Assembly: GCA_030490835.1 (NCBI GenBank)
Contig: CM059972.1
Location: forward strand, 8,214,264 to 8,278,263
Direction of reading: 5' to 3'
Length of the DNA stretch: 64,000 nt
From: Annona cherimola
Taxonomy: Eukaryota > Streptophyta > Magnoliopsida > Magnoliales > Annonaceae
Shown: piece by piece, positions 36,001-48,523 of the stretch
Layout of the letters: each line of letters begins with the position of its first letter
Position numbering within the stretch: the first letter of the stretch is position 1
Notes under the pieces: generated by a model
What the model was told of the DNA's origin: nothing
Database searches by the model: none
The model's input: only the letters and a program-made list of their open reading frames with translations
Made by a program: the position numbers and the translations under genes

Positions 36001-38440
36001 GCTACTGGAAGCATTGAGGCCAGGATCAAGCTCCACACAAGAGTGGGGAGGGCAGCAGCGGGGAGCGCAAGTGTCCTGGATGCCGTCAGGGAATGTATAA
36101 AAATTACGTGAATGATACGAAAGGATAGTAATAAAATGTTAAAGTTGTAAAAAATAAGATTATTGTATAATTAAATTATTTATACAAGAATATGAAAGAA
36201 AAAGAAAACCATGAAAAACTATAGGGTTTATATTCCTGAACATGCTCTAAATTTTAGTGTGATTTTAAGATGATTTGGAAAATAAAACAGAAAATGGTTT
36301 TAAAATTATTTAGTTAATATAAAATGATGGGATAAAGTTAGAATGAGTAGAGTAGTAGTAAGAGAAAAATTGGAATATATGGGTGAAGTTAAAAAAATAA
36401 GATTGTTGGATAGTTAAGTTAGTTATAGAAGAATCTACACGAGAGAGAATATGAAAAATTATAGACATAAATTAACAAACGTGCCCCTAATTACAAATGC
36501 GCACCTAATCTTCATTTGCATTTTACGCGACGTGAATGGATAACTCCTTTTCTTATTGACCGATTGATCCTGTATTCACAGTTTGGACGGGAAGAGTGTG
36601 TGATAGAATTTTTTTTTTTTTGTGTTCTCCATTATACTTTTCTTATCTTAAAAAAAATTACATTTTATTTGACTTTTCACAACTAATGTGCATCTTTTTT
36701 ATTTCTAGTACACAAAAAACTTTTTTTTTTTTTTTACTCATCCATCCTCATCTCGTCAAAGTTATGAACAGGTCAATTCAAAAATAGTTTCAAATAATTA
36801 TTTAGATTATTTTTAAAGATTAATTCATAGCTTGAATGAAATAAGGATGGGATGGGAATTCAGTGTCTAAGTGCATTGAAAATGGGAAAAAGTGGTTTAG
36901 GATTAGAAAAAGTTGGATTGAAAATGAAAAATAAATTGTTATTTTTAAGAATGGAAAAAAAAAATTTGTACGAGAAGAGTTTTTTATTCCTCAGAAATTG
37001 ATTTGAAAAAATTTTAACTACTCAATTAACCTCTCTGTTTCAGCAAATAATAATTATTTAGGAACAATAGGATTTTATAAAAATTCACTGCACTTCCTTC
37101 TAATACTATTTGCTTAGATTAATAAGATACCTACTCACAATTCTAACAGTATTAACAATGTCTATTGGATTCTCCTTTTCCTTTTATAGTTGAATACTTT
37201 TTTAAAATTAAGAGTGAAAATATGATTGGGTCGACCTGTGACCTACCTTGCCCACCCCAATTTTAGCGAAAGTTGAGATAGAGATTTTGACCCAGTGAGG
37301 TGAAATGGGTGAAGATTTTAGACATATGTTCCAATTCAAAGGGACATGGTTGGTTGCTAATTTTCCGCCTCTCCCTACAAGGCATAAATTGTTTTTATAA
37401 ATCATATGACTTATTTATTTGAATGTTGTTTTGTTGGATAAATATGTTTGACTTTATAACTTATAAATGTAAATATAATTCATGTTGATGTAAGTTTAAT
37501 TTTATAATTTTTTTTATACAGATAAATTTTTATTTTTAATTGTATATATGTTGTTCTAGTTATGTCTTTCACATGATTTATCAATAAAATAAAAGATATT
37601 ATCTTTGTTCTTTTATCTTACAAGAATAAATATTATTATTTTGTAATTTAGCAATTTTTATTATAATTTAAAATTTACATTAATACTTTTTTGAAGGTTG
37701 ATACACATATTTATCAAGGTCAAATTGTAAATAAAATTATTCAAAATTTTTTTTACTAATTGATTTGTTATAACAATTGTATTTTACTTACTAAATAGTA
37801 AAATATTGAAACATTTAACCTTTAAATTTATCATAAATTTGAGTTTATATTGATATATATATAATTTTAAATATTGACCAATTTTTTTAACTTGATCTAT
37901 TGTCTTGATACGTACCTAAAACCAACTCAAAATTTGTCCAAAGACCTGTTAAAGAAAGTTGAGGGTAAGGCTGACTTTGTTTTAATTCAATATAAAAAAT
38001 AAGATTTTTAGAGTCAGAAGTGGGCACATCTTAACTCAAGTCGATTTTCACCCTACTTGAAACGATTAGCCGTGCATTGGTGTATGGAATAGAAGTCCTC
38101 TTTTCACTTGCTCATGCTATCAAAGATTGGAACTGTAAAAAACACCGACAACCTTTTCAAATTTTGTGGATGTAAGCATCAAAGAAAGACTAGAACTGAA
38201 AGAAAGAAAAAAAAGAAAAGAAAACTTCTTTCTACTCTCAGTGACGAAGATGAGAGCAAGAGAGACACGTTGCCTTTTAGTTTTTCTTTCTTTTGATTTG
38301 AATAGGGCCCACTCAAAAATGGGTGTCCTCTCTCGCACCTGATGGAACGCCACACAAGGCATGAATATATGGGCTTCCATTTTTTTTATTGGTATTTATA
38401 CATTATGATCATTAATATTACAATAAAACATATTTACAAC
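36001..38440. other. AT-rich intergenic DNA, no gene seen
   Basis: It holds a short GC-rich patch at 36000-36090, homopolymer tracts at 36609-36620 and 36720-36735, and a segment at 37220-37400 of intermediate composition. Frames are short. No repeat boundaries could be fixed. Confidence 0.3.
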
Positions 38441-38620
38441 TTTGAAACATGGAGGGAATTTTTCTATATAAACACTCCCTACACCAGGGGGAAAATTGTA
38501 AAATTACTTCATACTTGTGAAAAATTATAAAACTACTCCCAGACAATAAGAGAGAATCAAACACTGGTCACTCAAGCAAACTGCTACCAACTTTACTATC
38601 AGGACAGCCCCCGATAGCAA
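38440..38620 (-). mobile_element. Candidate tRNA-derived SINE
   Basis: On the minus strand, TGATAGTAAAGTTGG (38601-38587) fits a Pol III A box and GTGTTTGATTCTC (38564-38552) a worn B box, spaced about 23 bp apart. The downstream part is AT-rich without a clean poly(A). No target duplication was found. Confidence 0.45.
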
Positions 38621-39107
38621 TCGTCTTCGAGTTTTTGGAATATAGTTAGGTCGGACCCACTCTCCGAACCTATTTTTTCTATTCACAGACCAACGTAGGA
38701 GAACCGAACTCCTTTCTGCTACAAGTAAATTGCGAATATTGAAACCAACGTCATATAAATAGGAACAATAACTTACATAATATTTGCCTCTATATGAGAA
38801 GCCCTCAATCGAATCTTATCTAACAGATGATAAGATCATTTTGGGAGAGGAAGATTCACATACCAACGATGCATGTGCACGGTGGCTTGGTATTTAATTT
38901 GCTGCAATGGGCCTTGGCAATCATGCATACCAATTATTGGGAGGTCTAGTTTGAAAAACAATTTTGACAGTTTTGAAAAATATTGATTAATTATAGTACT
39001 TGCTTGAGCCACGTGTCAAGAAGTCGATTCTCGTTTTCATTTGATGAGACTTCACTAAAAATTATCTCATAAATTCAATCGAAAATTGACATTTTTTTTG
39101 GATTAAA

Positions 39108-39360
39108 GGCATGTTTGTTTAAGCCAAGAAATTTTCAAACTAAAACTTTTTACTCTTCGTAATTATTTTATTTTTTAATTATTTTTATATTTTTCTATAT
39201 AACTATCCTAACTTTTTATCATTTCTACAGAATAATCCATATAATTAATCTATTGTAATTTTATTTTTTTACTCGTAATCATTACCTTTATTATATTATA
39301 TTATTTTTAACAAATTCAAAAAAAAATTTCGTTCAAAAATTTCTCATACGAAACACACCC
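39108..39360 (-). mobile_element. Decayed Tourist-like MITE
   Basis: Starts GGCATGTTTG and ends GAAACACACCC, with body text in reverse orientation (AAACTTTTTACTC, TTTTTTAATTATTTTTATAT). Confidence 0.65.
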
Positions 39361-39404
39361 TAGGCTAATTGGTCTACGAAAAGATAAAACCATGGTTGAA
39401 GTTT

Positions 39405-39695
39405 TATCCTTACGCTAGCTTGCTAGGCATGATGTTAAAGGATACTCGTCTGGTCATCGGCTGCGGAACGGGATGCGTGGTTCGAATCCCATGTGGGATT
39501 CTAAACCCAAATATGGGTGGGGCATGTGGTCCTCCTTTATACTTTGATGGGAGCTAGTGGTCTCCCCACTTGATATGTGGAAGCTTGTTGTCGTTTTCCA
39601 TTGTAAGTTTATTAGAATTGTCTCAGGGTTTGAATGTAATATGAATTGAGATATGATGTAAAATATCCTCCAATAATAATAAAAAAAAAGAATAA
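39405..39695 (+). mobile_element. Candidate SINE with B box and A-rich tail
   Basis: GGTTCGAATCCC (39479-39490) is a perfect Pol III B box. Possible A-box text lies upstream (TAGGCATGATG, about 39424). The unit ends in an AATAATAATAAAAAAAAAG tail near 39690. The start and the target duplication were not resolved. A frame across it (39369-39557) is incidental. Confidence 0.5.
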
Positions 39696-40086
39696 TGTTA
39701 AATTATCTAGAGGTGCATTTTTGACCGGGTTCTTTGGCAGAGAATACTTCACAATAGTTAAACTCAACCCTAATGGTAGTTGCATCATCGTAGAGCGTTC
39801 GGCAAGCACGTATGCTGATTTGAATCACGGTGACTTCAGTCTCCTTAGTTTTATGAGAGTATCCACAAAATAAGAAAAATATAGAATTTTGTAGGGATAT
39901 TGTTAGATATTTGTGAGATCTTAGGGTTCAATTGTAATTTATAATATTAGCTGAGATAATTGTGAATACCAAAAATATAAAAAAAACTGTAATGGTAGTT
40001 TTTTATTTTTTATTTCAATGGAGAAAGTATCTTTCATTTGTAAAAAATGAACAAGTCCCAGAATAACAAATTTATAAGAAAACTAG

Positions 40087-40518
40087 AAGGGGATCCCAAC
40101 CAAATTGTACAACCTCTTAGATCTAATGCTGTAAAAAAAACTAACCTGTGAGCTATCTCACTCCCTATTCTAAAAACATGCAGGAAATTAACAGAATGGA
40201 GATTTATAGTTTGAATTTTTATTTTTTAAAATTTCTTGAAGAATGGTGCCCACCATTGATAGAAATGGGCGCTCGTCATTCAAGAAGTCAATCAACAGAA
40301 GTAAGTTACTTCCAATTTCATGTTTTCCAACTACATCTTCGCCCCCTAATCTACCCCTAATTGAGGGCATCCCCACCAAGTTGTACAACCTCCCTAGATC
40401 TAATGTTGCAAAACAACAAACCTATGAGTTATCTCATTCCCTATCCTAAGAACATGCAGGAAATTAATAGAACGGAGATTTATAGTTTGAATTTTTTTTA
40501 AATTTCTTGTAGAATGGT
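40087..40518. repeat. Two about 155-bp direct repeats, 277 bp apart
   Basis: 40087-40247 and 40364-40518 share most of their bases (TTGTACAACCTC..AGATCTAATG, ACATGCAGGAAATTAA, GGAGATTTATAGTTTGAATT). This could be a local duplication or the remains of small LTRs; no TG...CA ends were seen. Confidence 0.65.
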
Positions 40519-41085
40519 GTAAACTAACGAATACACTCATCCTTATTTATAATTTTATAACTAAAAATTCATATGATAATGATTTTTTAGTAATTTTATA
40601 ATTATAAAATAATATATTATTTGGATATGAATTTTTAATTTTGAGCAAAACAACTTTAAATTATATTAAGGTTTAACATTATGGTCATTTTACAAAGAGT
40701 TAACAGCTCATTTAATGAATTTCTCATGACATGATTATATGTGAAATTAGGCATGAGAATTCATGCGTATAAAAGACATTTTCAAAGGTTCTTGGGTATA
40801 AATAGAAATAAGGATAAAATTTGTGGTTATATAAGGAATTTATCCTATTTTTTTTATTAAGTAAAAGTTTTCAAGTTCAGTAAAATTTTATTAGCACTAC
40901 TATAAGAAGAGTTCTCATATGCAACTATTTTTCAGTAGAATTAAAATTTTGCGTATGAAGAGCGAGAATGTGAAGTGGAAAGCGACTTTCTCATTCATCG
41001 AGGAGATAAAATCCTGCGTTTTGCGAGCCAGAAATCAAATGACCCACTCCATAGCGGACTTTGCACCAGATAAAATTGGAACTTT

Positions 41086-41422
41086 ATTCAATGCACTAAT
41101 GTACTTAGCTTCATTATACCTGGGTGTATTTAACCCATATTTATTTAACCTTTTTTAAAAAAATTTACACAACTGTTAATGTAAGTGTATTTAACATGTA
41201 TATCAATTTTTGTTATTTTTAGAGATTTTTAAAAAATTAGTGGCATTTTAGTAATTCTAAATTACTAAAAATGCTACTATTTAAAAATAAAAAAAGTATC
41301 TAAAATCTCCAAAATAATAAAAATTTATATACATATTAAATACACTAGATTAACATTTTTGTAAAAAATTTAAAAAAGTAAATAAAAATGGATATTTGCA
41401 CCCGGATGCATTGAATAATGAT
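41086..41422. mobile_element. Fold-back MITE, ATTCAATGCA-arm type
   Basis: Starts ATTCAATGCA and ends TGCATTGAAT. CTGGGTG on the left faces CACCCGG on the right. The family core lies inside (GTGTATTTAACATGTATATC on the left, mirrored right arm). The left arm has extra sequence. Confidence 0.65.
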
Positions 41423-41529
41423 GGATTGAAAAACCACCGGACTTCATTATTGAATTCTCATGTAAGGATACTTTATATTTTAATGAATGATGAGTGCACT
41501 CTTTTTTCCATCCTTTTTCTTATAAAAAA

Positions 41530-41890
41530 TTTGTTGCATTTAAGATAATTTATAAATATACTCAGTTAATTTAATCATAATTGTAAATATACTTATATAG
41601 TTTAAAAAATCTCAAATAATCCCAACATAGTTTGACTATAATAACAAATATACCCATACCATTACTGCACCGTTATGACGCGTGTATATTTACAAAAACT
41701 AAATATAACAACTTAATTTTTGAAATTGCAAATATACTCATGTTGTAATAGTGCAGTGACGACATTATAATAGCGTAGATATATCTACAATTATAGTCAA
41801 ACTATATGAAGATTATCTGCAATTTTTGAAACTGCATGAATATGTTTGCAATTATGGTCAAACTAAGCGGATGCATTAATCACCCCTACA
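41530..41890. mobile_element. Inverted-repeat element, unidentified
   Basis: Left segments (ATTGTAAATATACTTATATA, CATAGTTTGACTATAATAAC) face right segments (TACAATTATAGTCAAACTAT, GCATGAATATGTTTGCAATT). MITE-like in size, family unknown. Confidence 0.45.
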
Positions 41891-42351
41891 TTTAACAATA
41901 AAACAGCCAAATTCAAGATTACATGCGGCCACTATAAAATTATTTGCTGCATGCCAAACTGAAATTGCTGCATATAGTATCATATGCCGCCAAGGTTTTT
42001 GGGCTGCGTATTTCACTGCTTGCGGCAAATTTTAGAGAAAGGCTGTGTTTTTTTTTAATGGGTGTTTATATTACTAACATCTCAATCATTGTTTTACAAT
42101 CAAGCTCTTGAGACATTCTAAAAGTTTTCCTTAAACAGTTCTACAGTCATCTAACAATTTTTCCTATTTTTGTCCAACAAATAATACTCATGCTACCTTT
42201 ATAGATGCTTCCACACGCTTTGGGAGAAGAAAGACGCCACGACACTAATGCAAATGCACAATGCCAGAAAATGCTGCCCAACATTATTAGCTAAACAGTG
42301 GGTTACCAACTAAGTTGCAGCTTAGTTAGCTGAAATGGCTGTGTTAGATGG

Positions 42352-42699
42352 ATCCCGATTGCACCCATTTTTTTTTTCATTTTTTTTCAATTTTTTTTTT
42401 TATAAAACTGTTAATTTAAGTGTATTTAACATGTGTATAAATTTTTACCATTTTTGGAGTATTTTAGATATTTATTTTTTATTTTTGAAAATCAGTGGCA
42501 TTTTAGGTAATTTAATGCCACTGATTTTCAAAAATAAAAAATAAAAATCTAAAATACTCCAAAAATAGTAAAAATTTATACACATGTTAAATAAATATAA
42601 ATTAACAATATTGTAAAAAAATTTAAAAAAATTAAAAAAATAGGTATATGCGCCCGGGAGCATAGAGTGTTGTATGCTCCCGGGCACATGCAATCGGGT
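42352..42699. mobile_element. Fold-back MITE with 13-bp flanking direct repeats, 348 bp
   Basis: Starts ATCCCGATTGCA and ends TGCAATCGGGT. CTGTGTTAGATGG flanks it exactly on both sides (42339-42351 and 42700-42712). The core is a near-perfect palindrome centred near 42515 with the ATCAGTGGCATTTTAGGTAA segment. The right arm alone carries a GCCCGGGAGC / GCTCCCGGGC hairpin, which the left arm lacks. Confidence 0.85.
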
Positions 42700-42769
42700 C
42701 TGTGTTAGATGGCCCGGAAGCAATCATTGTTTGCAACGGAGAGTTATTTGGCTCAGAATAGGTGCACTT

Positions 42770-43065
42770 AGCTGTGATGCACATAGGTACAAATAGTCGT
42801 TTTTTATTTTTAAAAAAAAAAAATTTCATGAGTATCTTAACTTAAATGTATTTAATATTTGTATCAATTTTTTTACAATTCTTGGATTTTTAAAATTAGT
42901 GGTATTTAAAAATTCAAAAAAAATCTAAAAATCTCCAAAATTGGTAAAAATTAATAAAAATGTTAAATAGACTTAGCTTAATAGTCGTGTAAAAATTTTT
43001 AAAAAAATTAAAAAATGTATTAAGTAAACCGGGGTACACTGAAGCGAATGCACCCAGGTGTAAAA
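42770..43065. mobile_element. Fold-back MITE, CACCC-arm type, partly decayed
   Basis: Family core with shortened centre (TTAGTGGTATTTAAAAATTC). The right arm ends in GAATGCACCCAGGTG. Left arm end is uncertain. Confidence 0.5.
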
Positions 43066-43394
43066 TCACGTTCATGAAATTATACGTGTAGCTACATTCA
43101 TACCATTGATGAAAAGGGAAAACAATTTTCCCCACTTCTCCTCACTTTATAAGCAGATCTCAATTATCTATATCTTACTTATTTTTTCTCAGTAGAAAAC
43201 GAACCTATATGCATTAAAGAGGAAATTTGCTGCAGTGAAAAATTTGAGTTACATTGCCATTTGAGTTATATAAATCTGATTTGAATGGACTCAAACGAAG
43301 ATGCATGTCGGTGCTTCCTCAGTGAAGTCATGAGCCATATTTATCATCCCATAGACAGTTTTTGCTTCTCTAGGCCAAAAATTCAGGGGCCACG

Positions 43395-43438
43395 GTAAAA
43401 AATAAAAATAAAAATAAAAATAAAAATAAAAATAAAAA
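43395..43438. repeat. (AAAAAT)n microsatellite
   Basis: About seven units of AAAAAT. Confidence 0.9.
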
Positions 43439-43737
43439 GACAATTTTTTTGGAATGTACTATTAAAATTTAGGGGACACGATTAACTAAGATTTGCTCTT
43501 GTTACTTTAAAAAAAAAAAAGAAAAAAAGATTTGCTCTTGTTATTTTTCGACGTCTGCACATGAGTCAGGAACTAAGGGGAAAAAATTCGAAAAGAACCT
43601 AAAGCTAAAAATTCTGACCTTGGCTTAAAAGCCCATTTAAATGATAAAGTAAGCTTTTTAAAAATATATAAAAGCAGGATTAAAAATGTCCGGTCCAAAG
43701 ACAGTTTTAACTAATTTATGTTTTTTTTATATCACAT

Positions 43738-44070
43738 CTCAACTCATATTACAATAAAATTCTACGACAATTCTTATAATTTTTCAACGGAAGATTATAA
43801 GCTCCCAAAATCAACATACGAGACCGCAACTAATTTATGTTTTGGCTTCTCAACTCATATTACAATAAAGTTCTACGACAATTCTTATAATTTTTCAAAG
43901 GAAGATTATAAGCTCCCAAAATCAACATATGAGACCGCAACTAATTTATGTTTTGGCTTCTCAACTTATATTACAATAAAGTTCTACTACAATTCTTATA
44001 ATTTTTCAAAGGTAGATTATAAGCTCCCAAAATCAACATATGAGACCGCAACTAATTTATGTTTTGGCTT
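43738..44070. repeat. 111-bp minisatellite, three copies
   Basis: Units start at 43738, 43849 and 43960 (CTCAACTYATATTACAATAA) and differ at a few bases. A trailing part of a further copy precedes the first (about 43708). Because 111 is divisible by three, one frame (43718-44080, 120 codons) stays open and encodes the same 37 residues three times (unit starting STHITIKFY). No signal, start context or known domain supports a protein. Confidence 0.9.
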
Positions 44071-44871
44071 AGGAAAATAAAGTAAGGGACTGTTTAGTAA
44101 GAAGGGTGGGGGAAGTTATCTTTTTTCACATTTTTCCAAAAATAATTTAACATCTTAACTATTTAACTTTCTCTATATTTTATTCTTTTTTACACAGCAA
44201 TTCTATTTTTTCTACTTTACTTTTATTATATTATTATTCTAACACCTTTTGAAAATATTATCTTTTTCGTTTTTCACTTTCTTTCCCGTGGAGATGACCA
44301 AATGGTGTCTAAACTAAGATATAAAAAAAAAAGAAAATATTTTCAAAAAATGTTAGAATAATGTAATATAATATAATATCCAACCCGGTTGGTTGGTTGC
44401 GTTAAGTGGCTGCTTGTCCATAGAAATATTGGAGAGCATGTAACTTGTAAAAATGTGCCAAACGTTGATTGTGCATAGATTGATATGGATGTAAATATAA
44501 CCCAATCGAAAAAGGTGGATGACCCTAAACAAGGCAAAAGGACAATGCAATTAAGGAAGGGACCACCGAAAGATCACGCTCCCTAAATTTTGAAGATATC
44601 AAGGGTAGGTGGTGGACTGGTGGGGTCAAGTTCGCTGTTGTTATTTGGAGCAGGCGACAACCTCAGTTGAATTGTAGTCGGTGCTTTTGCTCTGTTTTTT
44701 TGTTGACTTATATGTTCACACTCGCTCAAGAAGCTGAAAGACCATCCAATAATTGTTCAGTGCTTGATGGCCTCGAACGTGTACTGAATTTTTCCGGATA
44801 TTTGTCAATAGATTCCACAGCCTACATATAAACAAATACTGTAAAGTAGTATGGATTTTTTTTGGTATTAC

Positions 44872-45085
44872 AGTGTGTTTGGCATTTTATAGAACTTATC
44901 AATTTAATTTTTTTTTATTTTCTCACATTATCTTATTTTCTAATAATTTATTCATATTTTCTTCTGCAACTACTTTACTTTCCGATTATTTTTCAATTAC
45001 TACTCATATACTCTTTATCGTTACTCTGATTACTTCTCCCATTTTAAGAACATTTACACCAAAAAATTTTATAAAAAATTGTTAG
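44872..45085 (-). mobile_element. Truncated Tourist-like MITE
   Basis: Starts GTGTGTTTGGCA and has reverse-orientation body text (TTATTCATATTTTCTTCTGC, TACTCTTTATCGTTACTC). The other end is lost. Confidence 0.5.
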
Positions 45086-45312
45086 AAAAATAATCTCACG
45101 AACGACAAAGTAGTGAGGAAAAAATAAAAGAAGGAGAAACAAAGCGGCCGTAGATTTATGTGAAAAGAAAATCGAATATGATAAAGAAATTACAAAAGAT
45201 AAAAAAAACTATTAAAAATAAAACCTTTAGACCCAATGTAACTCAAGAAACTCTCAAAAAAATTAAACATCGCAAAACAGTATAAAAACAAAGCATCAGA
45301 TAATCGGAACCG

Positions 45313-45663
45313 ATCGAGTGCACCCGGCTACATTAACTCATTTTTTTATTTTTTTGAAATTTTTTTGTATACAAGTTTTAATATAAGTGTATTTAACATG
45401 TGTATAACATGTGTATCAATTTTATCATTTTCGAAGTATTTTAGATATTTATTTTTTATTTTTGAAAATTAGTGGCATTTTAGGTAATTTAAAATTACTA
45501 AAATGCCTTTGATTTTCAAAAATCGAAAATAAATATTTAAAATACTCCAAAAATAGTAAAAATTAATACACGTATTAAATACACTTAAATTAACACTTAT
45601 ATAAAAAATTTCAAAAAATAATAAAAAAATAAGTTAAAATAGCTTCGGTGCACCCGGGTGCAC
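45313..45663. mobile_element. Fold-back MITE, TGCACCCGG-arm type
   Basis: Starts GTGCACCCGGC and ends in the perfect palindrome TGCACCCGGGTGCA. The core contains GTGGCATTTTAGGTAATTTA and its mirror. No matching target duplication was seen. Confidence 0.75.
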
Positions 45664-45754
45664 AAGATTTGAATTCCAGCAAATCATGCTCTCACCTAAG
45701 ACCAACCCCTCCATTTTATAACACTCAAGAGGGAGCTCAAACTATTTCATAACC

Positions 45755-45756
<2 letters not shown>

Positions 45757-45796
<40 letters not shown>
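45757..45796. repeat. (TAA)n microsatellite
   Basis: About 13 units of AAT, followed by an ATGAGC-type imperfect hexamer repeat to 45825. Confidence 0.95.
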
Positions 45797-45798
<2 letters not shown>

Positions 45799-46289
45799 CA
45801 TGAGCATGAATATGAGCATGAGTAAACTTAACGCAAATATGATGCATGGCTGCTATGGCATAAAATTTTGCGCAAATAGGATAGCCTGCATAATCGGTTA
45901 CTTGATCATCAAGTCACCGTCTGACAGAAATTTTATCAAATTTAAACACACCCTTAATTTGCAGAATAAACCTTTCACTCTTTTAGTTTTATTATTTTTA
46001 TTTTTTTATAAAGGCTTTACTCTTTTAGTTTGAAATGTTACAGAATAACTGTTAATTAATTAATCGGGTAGTAAATTAGTAATTTGTATATGGGTATATA
46101 TTTTTTATGAATTAGATCTTTAATTCTCTCTCTCTCTCTCTATATATCTTTGTATTTTAAGCCCCACACAGCCTACATCAGTCAATGAAAAATCGAACAA
46201 TGTTTATTCCTCAAATACCCAAAAGTACGTGCTAATTCACGATGATTTCGTAAATGCCCCAAATGGACATCTCTTCTCTTCTAAGTTCT

Positions 46290-46560
46290 AACACTTTTCA
46301 GCTGCTTCTCACACAAGATCCACTGAGAACATAAACTCTACAAGCATGCCTTAACTTGTGCCGCGCTTGCCCATCTCATTCCAAACTTTAAGACCTGTTT
46401 CTTTGGCCATTGAGCCTCAGTGTAGCGGCTTTCACATAAAAGCACATGGTGACGCCGCTCCGAGTCTTTACGGCAGCAAGATTTTCAAGCATTGCAGGGC
46501 AGCAGATTTCAAGCAGAGGCAGTGGCGTCTGTCTCCCTAAAAATTCATGTGGGAGCGTTT
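46290..46560 (+). other. GC-richer segment with a 60-codon frame, not recognised
   Basis: A frame at 46358-46540 begins MPRLPISFQTLRPVS. The composition is gene-like, but I recognise no family. It may be a gene fragment; no splice partner was found. Confidence 0.2.
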
Positions 46561-47339
46561 ACTGGTTGAAAGATTAGAAAATTTTGTAAGAAAAAAATAG
46601 AATATTGATAAGATATTTGTAGAATGATGTTTGAATATTGTAAGAACATCTTTGTTTGTAATACCCATTAAGATAATATAATATATGAATACCCGTAAAA
46701 AAAAAAAAAGCTGTTTCTTTTTTTAAAATTTTAGGTCTAAAAACCCTCTTTGCATTAGTGGGATGACAACTCATTTAAATGATAGAGAATGCTGAAAATT
46801 GTGTGTAGTCGTCCTCCTCCATGATGCTTTTGGTCTAACCCGACAAACTTGTAATTATTTTAAGCATTCTTTTTATTGCTGTTCAAAGTTAACAAGAATC
46901 ATTCACTCTAGGCGTGCATGACATGACAAATATAACTATGCATGCACTGTTGAAATAGTTTTGACCTAACTGCCGCCTGGATTACCCTGCTCGTTTTTAA
47001 TCAGATGAAGGCGGAAGAAGGAAAAATAATAGACAATCCGCTCACATACCGATGCAATATCTTATCAACCTTTCAATGGTAGGCATTCAACTTCTATTAT
47101 TTTCTATGCTTAATTGCGCATTTATGAATCTTTTATCAGAGTAATTTCGGTTATCTTAATGAAATTGTGGGATTTTGCGGAATGCGAAAAAATAATATTT
47201 TAAGAATCGCGTGATTTATAAAAAATGATAGATATAAAATTAAAATAAATAATTATAATGAAAGGTAGTTTGTTGAAAAAATGATCAAAGTATAAAGATA
47301 AAATTGAAAAAAATATAATTATCATGTGAGCAATGATTG

Positions 47340-47745
47340 AACTCGAAATTCATATTCTCATAAATTTTCTTCCCATGTGCATGGCCAGACGACCCCTAAG
47401 TTGTGGTTGTACATGACAGACCGCAAACAAGAAGCAACAGTAATCCTGTGGTTGCTGTGCACTTGGAAAAAGAGTGGCGGGAGATTGCCAGTGGTAATTC
47501 CACCACGTCTGCTGGGTCATTGGCGGGGGTACTAGCTAGCTATCTATCTCCATAAATGAGCTGTAGTACTGTCCCATCATGATCCTAGGCAAAATCTTGT
47601 AGCTGGTGGCTCTGCCTTTAGCCAGCACCAACATTTACCGACCAAAACATGGTAGCGTGCCTGCATTCGAAATGATCACCTTAAGATGATGACGGTGGGC
47701 ATTAGGCTTTTGAGGAGCATGTGATCATTTTTTTATTTATTTATT
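47340..47745. other. GC-intermediate block without a recognised gene
   Basis: Less AT-rich than the neighbours, with no frame above 60 codons. It could be promoter-like or a decayed gene remnant. Confidence 0.25.
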
Positions 47746-47752
47746 TGTTTTG

Positions 47753-48270
47753 AGTGTGTGTTTGGTTAGAGAGAAAACTTTTGATGAAAAGTTTTTGGAG
47801 TAGAAGTTGTCAAATTGATAGAAAATGATGTGATATAATGAGAGTAATGATGAGGAGTAAAGAGAATAAAGTTAAAATAGATAGGTTAGTTGTATGGGTA
47901 GTTGTGTAGAAATGATTGAAAAGTAGGGTAGTTTGTATAGAAAAATAATTAAAAATAGAGTAATTATGGAGAGTGAAAAGTTTTAGATTGAAAAGTTTTA
48001 GTTGACACTTTTTTGTCCTAAACAAACACACCCTCAATCTAAAACTTTTCAATCTCTATAACTATCTTATTTTTTAATTATTTCTTCACATTTTTCTATA
48101 CAATTACCCTACTTTTCAATCATTTCTACACAACTACCAACACAACTAACCTATCTATTTCAACTTTATCCTATTTATTCCTCATCATTACCTCTCTCAT
48201 ATCACATCATTTGACAACTTCTCATCTCTACAACTTTTCATCAAAAGTTTTATTCATTCCCAAATACACC
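47753..48270. mobile_element. Two Tourist-like MITEs, head to head
   Basis: 47753-48033 is in plus orientation (GTGTGTGTTTGG to CAAACACACCC). 48034-48270 is the body of a reverse-oriented copy without its left end, finishing CCCAAATACACC. The simplest reading is insertion of one copy into another, with later loss of the left piece. Confidence 0.75.
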
Positions 48271-48343
48271 ATTGGTCTCCTCAGGTCCTAATCTAGGGCT
48301 CTCGAGTGCATTTTTTTTGTTTTTTACTTCTTTGAAATTTATA

Positions 48344-48523
48344 TGCGAGCCCAAGCATGAATGTCTAATATATATATATTTATAATTTTTTATCGTTTTT
48401 AATATTTTATATCCAATTTTTAAAATAAAAAATAAGTCATTTCTTATATGTTGGGCCCACATAAATATATAAAAATACAAAATATAAAAACTACATACAT
48501 AGGACATTATGCTTGGGCTCACC
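48344..48523. repeat. Inverted repeat, 180 bp, GAGCCCAAGCAT arms
   Basis: GAGCCCAAGCATGAATGTC is mirrored by GACATTATGCTTGGGCTC, with an AT-rich centre that is also partly palindromic. Possibly another MITE type. Confidence 0.6.

Noticed and set aside
43718..44080. Repeat protein of 120 aa
   Set aside because: The open frame follows from a 111-bp unit; no evidence of translation, so annotated as a minisatellite.
46358..46540. 60-codon frame as a real gene
   Set aside because: Too short, no homologue recalled, no signal or splice context; kept only as an unexplained segment.
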